Below are positions 10,117 to 15,951 of a DNA stretch of 15,951 nucleotides, piece by piece; within the stretch, counting starts at the first letter, position 1, and the number at the start of each line of letters is the position of its first letter. Position numbers and translations under genes: made by a program. The stretch is from Gnomoniopsis sp. IMI 355080 (Eukaryota > Ascomycota > Sordariomycetes > Diaporthales > Gnomoniaceae), in assembly GCA_027946555.1 (NCBI GenBank), contig JAPEVC010000416.1, forward strand, positions 1-15,951, read 5' to 3'. Under the pieces are notes generated by a model. The model had not been told where the DNA came from. It worked only from the letters and a program-made list of their open reading frames with translations, and searched no databases.

Positions 10117-10137
10117 AAAAAAAAAAAAAAAAAAAAA
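10117..10137. repeat. A21 homopolymer
   Basis: An uninterrupted run of 21 A bases, the longest homopolymer in the window. I looked for a retroposon body upstream and a flanking target-site duplication and found neither. Confidence 0.95.
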
Positions 10138-10980
10138 CCACAACGCGTTCACTGTCACCGCCTCGTATGATAGAATGGTCGGTGTGTACAGATCCTCTCT
10201 TCGCCTTGATGATGCTCGGGGACGGCGAGGAGGCGATGCTGGCATAACAAGGTGGCGGGGGGTTGGCCCACAACGACAATCCGTCCGCCGTTGCTTCCAA
10301 GGAGGAGTCTGGCGATCCACAGCTGAATAGATACCCGAGCAACATGTCTCGCTCACCGTAGAGCCCCGGTCGACCCAGACGTCACACTTCAGGCCAGCCC
10401 TGCTATCATGAGGGAGGAGGACGGGTATTATTTGATTAGGCCAATATACGCAGTACTAGTACTACAATGCCCATACATAGTACCTGCCATACCATTGCCG
10501 GTAGTAGTACGTAGGCGCAGGAGCAGGGAGAGTGGACGAGAGGTGATAGAAGTCCTTCCGGTATCCAGCGGGACCGGAGATTTGATTCGGAGCTTCGAGC
10601 CGCAGCCGAGGATAGGACGGTGAGTAGTGGTACAGCAGTACTGGATGTACTTCTAGATCGCATGGATGGCACATTGGCCGGAGATTCGAAGGGCATCTGG
10701 CCAGTCGGCTAGACTTCAAGCATCAACCTGAGGCGCGAAAAACTTACATGCCACGATCCTGACATTTTTGCTAACCGCAGGCGACCCCATCGAAAGAACA
10801 TTCCACGCTCCACCCCAATGTTCTTTCGCTCCACTCCGCATCCCCCGCTGGCCCACTTTGAGCGCTGCCGAATGGAACTGAGGGCCGAAAGACCAAGAAA
10901 AGGTGGCTAGCATGAGCGGGAATGTGGCGGCGTCAATGTTGCTACTATGTATTTCTCTGTGGACCAAGCCGAGTCCCGAG

Positions 10981-11016
10981 GCTGGGCAGGCTGGGCAAGC
11001 TGGGCAGGCTGCGCAC
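10981..11016. repeat. 9-bp minisatellite, four units
   Basis: The units are GCTGGGCAG, GCTGGGCAA, GCTGGGCAG and GCTGCGCAC, in perfect 9-bp register with decay in the last copy. Because the unit is divisible by three it stays open in all frames, and so helps create a long spurious minus-strand frame here. Confidence 0.93.
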
Positions 11017-12567
11017 GTGTCAGCGGCAGACACGGTCACGACTTTTGCGCAGCGCAAATCTCGGGGTATTTTCATCCCATCGCATGATGTTGACGGCGGG
11101 ACGGACGCACGCAAGATGAGATGGAAAATGGCGTCAACATTTTTTTTAACAGCACCCCGGGAGCCGCGGGCACATTGCGGATAAGTCGCCTTTTCAAGAA
11201 GCGTTTCAGATAATGGTAGGCTGATGGTTGAGAATGCTTGGGTCAGTGTCTCTGGGATTATTGTGCAGTCACAATACTCGGATCGCACTTCCCAGAATAA
11301 GTCCATAGTATTCTACGGTACCTCGAGTGGGTAGATAAATAGCGAGACCAAGATTTGAGAATTGACTCCTCGTGGTTCCTTCCCTCTACCGGTAAGTGGT
11401 GTACGGAATACATAGTAAGTGACCAGGAGACCAGGATGGGACATCCCTGCACGGCAAGTTTCCCCTTTCGGTCGTCTGATGTGTGGCAGGGGTGTCCTGC
11501 CCTTAGCGCCCCTGCTAAGATTAATTTTTCCGTGGGGTCCAATTCTCGCACCGACCAACGTTCTCTCGAACTGTTGCATTCGAATCTGGCACAATGGTGA
11601 TGCGCCCTGGGCGTCCCATTCTACAATACAGCCGACGGCAGAAGGCGAGAGAACGATGATGCTTGCATAGTGCTGCACCCGAACAACACGGTCGATCTGT
11701 GCGGTACAAAGCAGCCTGTTCAGACACAATCGGAAACTTTCCTCATAAACGAACATCATGACGCTGAGCGCGTTTCTCTCCCCTGCTGCTGACCTCGCCG
11801 TCCTCGCTATCGCCTGCCGCACCAACCCCGAACCTTCGCGGCACAGGCGCCTCTGCCAAAAAGAAGAAAGGGAAGAGAAAAAAAAGAAGAAAAAAATCAC
11901 CTGCTTGTTGCAACCCGGCAATGCGGAAGGGGGTACCGCATCCGCTGGGCCCCAGGTGAGTTAAGTTAGGAGCAGTGACCACTCTTGGCGTACTGGTGCT
12001 TCTCTTGTTCTGACGAGCATCATGTCTTTCTATTTCCCTCAACCCTCTTCCTCCCCACTCCAAATCCACGAACCTGCAGACACGGATAGGGCTGAGGGCC
12101 GTAATCAATACATATTATTAGAAATATAGGGGCCCCTGTATACAGCACAAACCTACAAGGTGTTGTGCCGGGCCCAGTTCCATGTTCTCAGTAGACATGG
12201 CCGCTGTCAGCCTCACGACTTCGACGTCACTGACTCGTAGGCACGCCGTGCCAGTGCGTGCTTGCAGTTTCAGCAACAGTATCCGTGACATTCTTCAGGG
12301 CCGGCCGGAGATCACCGCAGTGCCAACCCCATCCCCGCGTGGAGCAACTATGGGGACGCTGGGGCAGAAGATCCGGAAAATATTTCGTCGACTCAGAACA
12401 TCAGACGATGGCCATTTTCCCCGGTTCACTGCACTACCAGAAGCACTTTGCCTGCTCGCACCTCTTGGAATCTTGTTCCAGCAGATCCCCTCAGATCCCT
12501 ACCATTGGCCCCTCGGATCTTCCGCATGCCAACTGATCAAATCTCACTTGCGACGAACTACATAGTA

Positions 12568-14610
12568 GATGCACGTCGATCACGGTCCTGGAATTATTCT
12601 GCCGAATCGGCAAGATGAAGCGGACATGGCCCTCGCTGGCCCTACTACGATGTCTGCGCCGCCTGGCAACCATGCAAGCCGTCTCGATTGATACGTCAAC
12701 ACCCACCCACCCACTCTCTCTCTGAGCAAGGCTGGCAGCCCTTCAAGCCAAAGCGGAGACTTTTCACAGTGCAAGCCAGCCTCTGTCGTTGGCTCGGCAT
12801 GAGCCTGACGCGCGGACCAGCGGCAGACCCCAGGTCCCTTTCATTTTCCCTGACCCATGCCGCTGTCACGCCGCGGGCCTCGCTTACAGTGGCCTGGTCG
12901 CATGCCTACACCTCACTTCACTTCACTTCTACAAGTCTCGACGCGTTAGTTGTCTCGAGTTGTTTGGAGCCGCTTATAGACACGTCCTTGTCTTGTTTGA
13001 ACTCTCTTGCCGTACTACGTAGCTCAGTGCGCAATTGGGGGCTTCCCTCATCAAAGCTAAGAGGTTGCTGAGCAAATACTATGAAGGCATTCTGTACGAG
13101 ACGGTCGGCTGCGGTGGACAGTTGCCAGGATCGCATATCTCGCATTACCGGCCAGTCGGGTTTGACTCGTCGTGCAAGAACCTCAGCATCATCCAATAAC
13201 CTGCTTTAACTACTATGCAGCCTACAGCAGTAGCAGCAGATGTACTAGATATTCATCCCTTCCCACACGCGACAATAATAACAGATGCGGCACAAGACGT
13301 GAAAAGACATGGACGAGGGGCATATCACACTCACTCATCTTCACCACATGGTCCTCCCCAAGGATTGCACACGCAGGGACAAGGGACGGGCGGGAGAATG
13401 CGCGGGACGAAATAATCTGCTCATGAACATGATGCTTTCCTTTTTCCCGAACTCCCGACCTGCCATTGACTGCTACGCAAGCAACGGTTCCAAACTTCCC
13501 TAGACGCAACGACCAAATGAACCAAACTAGCAGCGTGCGCAGTCTCCCAGATCGTAGAGGTCTGCGCCATGATTATGCACACCTTTGGGATCTTGATATA
13601 TGGCCCCCCTGGCTATAATGCGGACAATTGTGAGCTCAGAACCCTGCGGTCCCGCAGCCTTGATACTCCCCGACGTCTCGCCTCGCTAATGTCGAATCGC
13701 TGGATACTGACGTGAACAACCTAGCAAAGTACAAGTACTCGATTCCCATCCACGAACCATAGATTGGCCTTGTTGACAATAGATCCCTGGCAGTATCGGG
13801 CCTCATGGACCAAGATTGACAGGCTTGCGAAAACATTACGAGGTTGTTCCGGCGCTGGATCCTGGAGGGCGTCAGCCGCATTTTGATTCTTCGCAGCTAT
13901 CATGAACTGCATGCTACAAGTAGACTTTAGCAGTATTAGCATCATGCAAAGTGTCAAGAACAACTACGGATATGCTCTGACTCTGTACCTCTGGGCTGGG
14001 ATGTTTCTGAAGAGAGCGATGCACGATGTGGGAGGTGGGTGGAGATGGATCAGACGACAGAGCATTTGGAACGCGCACGTTCCAGCTTTGAGCACACAGA
14101 CACAAGTTTGCATCGCTGCAGCACGTTTCGTGGGAACCTACTTATGACTAGGCCCTTTCGCTTGTTGCAGAAGAACCTCGGCGCACGCCGGGGGGGGGGG
14201 GAGAGCCCGTATTCGTCAAAGAAACACAGAGAGCGAGCTAGGATCGAGAGCTCACTGGATAGCTCCGATACATCTGACCAAGCCGTCACATCGAGGATCT
14301 CGGGGACTTCTTGGAGTCTACCACGCTGCGCATAATCCGAACGCGACGCTCATCGCAGTCAATCCCCATGCCCCGGACCCTGGATGACACAACCTAATGA
14401 ACCCAGATTTGCACGCTTGACTGCTTTGCTTCAGGCCTGCCACGGCAGTACTGCCTGTTTAGGCAAGGCACCGTTCTCGAAGCCTCCGGCGAACAACGTC
14501 TTTTCAATGCAAGTTCGCAGTTCGTCCTGTGATCTCGAGGCGAGGCGCGCAGCTTTGACAGGGCTGCTGGACCCGACTGACAGCCCACAGCCTACAGCTC
14601 TTAGGCGCAT
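12568..14610. other. Gene-free region, nothing recognised
   Basis: Both strands are closed at short intervals (longest frame about 127 codons at 12688-13071, plus, without recognisable motifs). Only a 12-G run at 14190-14201 stands out. I see no RNA gene or mobile element. Confidence 0.4.
14190..14201. repeat. G12 homopolymer
   Basis: Twelve consecutive G bases; the exact length is prone to sequencing error. Confidence 0.9.
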
Positions 14611-14880
14611 ACCACTATACATAGTAGCACGTGATATAAGATTCTTTGCTACATAGTACTGGGGACACACCGCTGAGTACTATGTACATACCTGGTCTAT
14701 AGAGTACCTAGACCGCCAGGCTAGGTATCTAACTGTACGTACACACCAACGTAGGCAGGAAGTACATAGTAGCAGTCCAGATAGCCGGGTACCTGGAAAC
14801 GGGCCGCTCCGGCTAGATGGTCTCGGTAACTGCTAACCGAGAACGTGGCCGAGGCAGCTTACTATGGTACTATACTGGAC
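14611..14880. repeat. Dense cluster of TACATAGTA/TACTATGTA and GTACCTA motifs
   Basis: Four exact copies of the 9-mer lie here (14618-14626, 14650-14658, 14678-14686, 14763-14771), mixed with GTACCTA, CTAGGTA, GTACGTAC and GGTACTATA words. This is the densest block of the TAC/GTA-rich motif family in the window. Its function is unknown; a cluster of binding sites or a decayed short palindromic repeat are both possible. Confidence 0.75.
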
Positions 14881-15951
14881 CTATCAAGCCCGAACCGGCC
14901 CAGCATGACGAAAACGATTTGCAAACACCAGAACATCATCCACCCAACCCGCCAAGCACGTCTCTTGAATGTTTGATGTAGATTGTTCATGCGAAAGACA
15001 ATCGGGGTCCCGTCGGAACACCAAACGGTCTGAACATTGCCAAAGATCCGATCGACAAGCTTGCGCAAACGTGGAGACTTTTCTTAAAAAAAAACAGTTC
15101 CCAACTACCTAACCAACACGCCTCGGCAAAAGTGTCCAAAGAAGGGATGGAACACTCGGGTTTCACGATACCTGGAGATCCACACATGGGCACGCGCGTG
15201 GCCCCAGATCGACACGTCGTCCTTTGTGGGACTTGAGTAGCAATACACACACACACACATACATACAGAAAGGGCAAAAGCGGCCAGTGGCACCAAAAAA
15301 GGTTGACACCGCAAAGGGCCTCGTGGAAGCTGCCACCAAAACAGGCAATGGCCTCGGCTCTTGTCGTCAAGTCGCCAGGTTGGCAGCTTGGTTTCATCGT
15401 CCTCGACAAGGGAACGAACGAGCGGTTGTAGCTTGCTTCAAAGAACCATTCTTGTCCCTCCTTCCTCCCCGACACCAGGCCAAGCCACACCCGCCGCCTG
15501 TTGTTTGGAGATTACATCCCTCCTGGGAGGGCTGGCCTTGTCTTGTTCGCACAAGTGTCACCAGAACCAAAGACAGGGTCGGCTACAGACCCTTTCAAGA
15601 GGCCAATACCAAACACGATAGCAAGTTTCAATGCCCTTCCTTTTTATCTACTGTGAGGCTTACAGGCTTTTCGGGATTTCCGAATAGCATCAAGTCTAAG
15701 TCATGTCAATGGGTCCAGTTCCTTTATCATTGGTACCCCACCCAATCCAGCAGCTCAAACTTGGAACAGCACGACTAGCCACTATTGAATCAGATTGCTG
15801 CAATGTTGGTTTCGACTTTATGTGCATAAAATTAGATACGCGTTCGGAAGTATCTCAGGCCCAAACAAGGCTAGGCCGCAGGGCCACGAACAAATGGAGG
15901 AGAACACTTGTCCCGCCAGCGTACAGAGGAAAGGGTCGGATCCCCCGGGTG
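14881..15951. other. Right end of window, no gene recognised
   Basis: The 184-codon plus frame at 15224-15778 would start on TTG and shows no known motif. The overlapping minus frame (15490-14987) is equally featureless. A short AC microsatellite lies at 15245-15258. The end of a neighbouring gene could lie beyond 15951, but nothing here shows it. Confidence 0.4.
15245..15258. repeat. (AC)7 microsatellite
   Basis: Seven AC units followed by a degenerate ATAC stretch. Confidence 0.9.

Larger units (their letters stand above)
7370..12567. other. Gene-free region with scattered TACATAGTA-type motifs
   Basis: No protein gene, tRNA or transposon is recognisable. The longest ATG frame is on minus at 11306-10716 (196 codons). 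It has no known domain, and its Ala-Cys-Pro repeat is only the translation of a DNA minisatellite. The stretch contains a GA microsatellite, three poly-A runs or related tracts, the 8-bp and 9-bp tandem repeats listed separately, and six copies of the TACATAGTA/TACTATGTA 9-mer. Confidence 0.45.

Noticed and set aside
10081..10137. A21 run as the tail of a retroposed element
   Set aside because: No flanking target-site duplication and no promoter-box-containing body upstream could be found.
10716..11306. 196-codon ATG-initiated frame on the minus strand
   Set aside because: No recognisable domain. Part of it is the translation of a 9-bp minisatellite (Ala-Cys-Pro repeats). A strong-looking GTAAGT donor near 10745 is not matched by a convincing downstream exon.
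11574..11592. GCATTCGAATC resembling a tRNA B box
   Set aside because: The flanking bases do not form a T-arm stem on either strand, and no matching A box or acceptor stem is present.
15224..15778. 184-codon frame on the plus strand
   Set aside because: It would start on TTG, begins in an AC microsatellite giving Thr-His repeats, and shows no known motif.

Overview
The window looks like nuclear DNA of a filamentous ascomycete (Pezizomycotina, most likely Sordariomycetes). The reasons are a Zn2Cys6 fungal transcription factor interrupted by fungal-type introns (GTAGGT and GTACGT donors, CTAAC and CTGAC branch sites, TAG acceptors), balanced base composition, and long gene-free flanks rich in short homopolymers and TAC/GTA-rich motifs. 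The finer taxonomy is inference; no species can be named from the sequence.

Only one gene can be supported. On the minus strand, about 4052 down to 1793, there is a three-exon gene for a zinc-cluster transcription factor of about 633 residues. Its parts in order are a Pro/Gln/Ser-rich N-terminal region, a Zn2Cys6 cluster, an AT-hook-like basic KKRGRPRLR patch, a PAS-like domain and a Gln-rich C-terminal tail. Its central exon is an 8-nucleotide microexon (3364-3371). That microexon carries the third zinc-binding cysteine and restores the frame between the large exons. Without it the cluster is broken and translation ends 12 sense codons later, so correct splicing decides whether a DNA-binding protein is made. 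The true N terminus is less certain: a 31-codon reading frame at 4650-4555 could be an upstream ORF or a missed first exon.

Layout: 1-1792 is the 3' flank of the gene, with no recognisable gene. 1793-4052 is the transcription factor. 4053-5100 is its probable 5' leader and promoter, pyrimidine-rich in the sense direction. 5100-15951 is almost 11 kb in which I find no convincing protein gene, tRNA, 5S rRNA, transposon or CRISPR. This stretch holds microsatellites, homopolymer tracts, a 9-bp minisatellite and a marked scatter of one 9-mer, TACATAGTA/TACTATGTA (10 copies, all between 7370 and 14771). A related inverted repeat, ATGTAC-A-GTACAT, also occurs there. A very long gene-free upstream region is common for developmental regulators in these fungi, so it may be regulatory or contain noncoding transcripts. 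That is inference.
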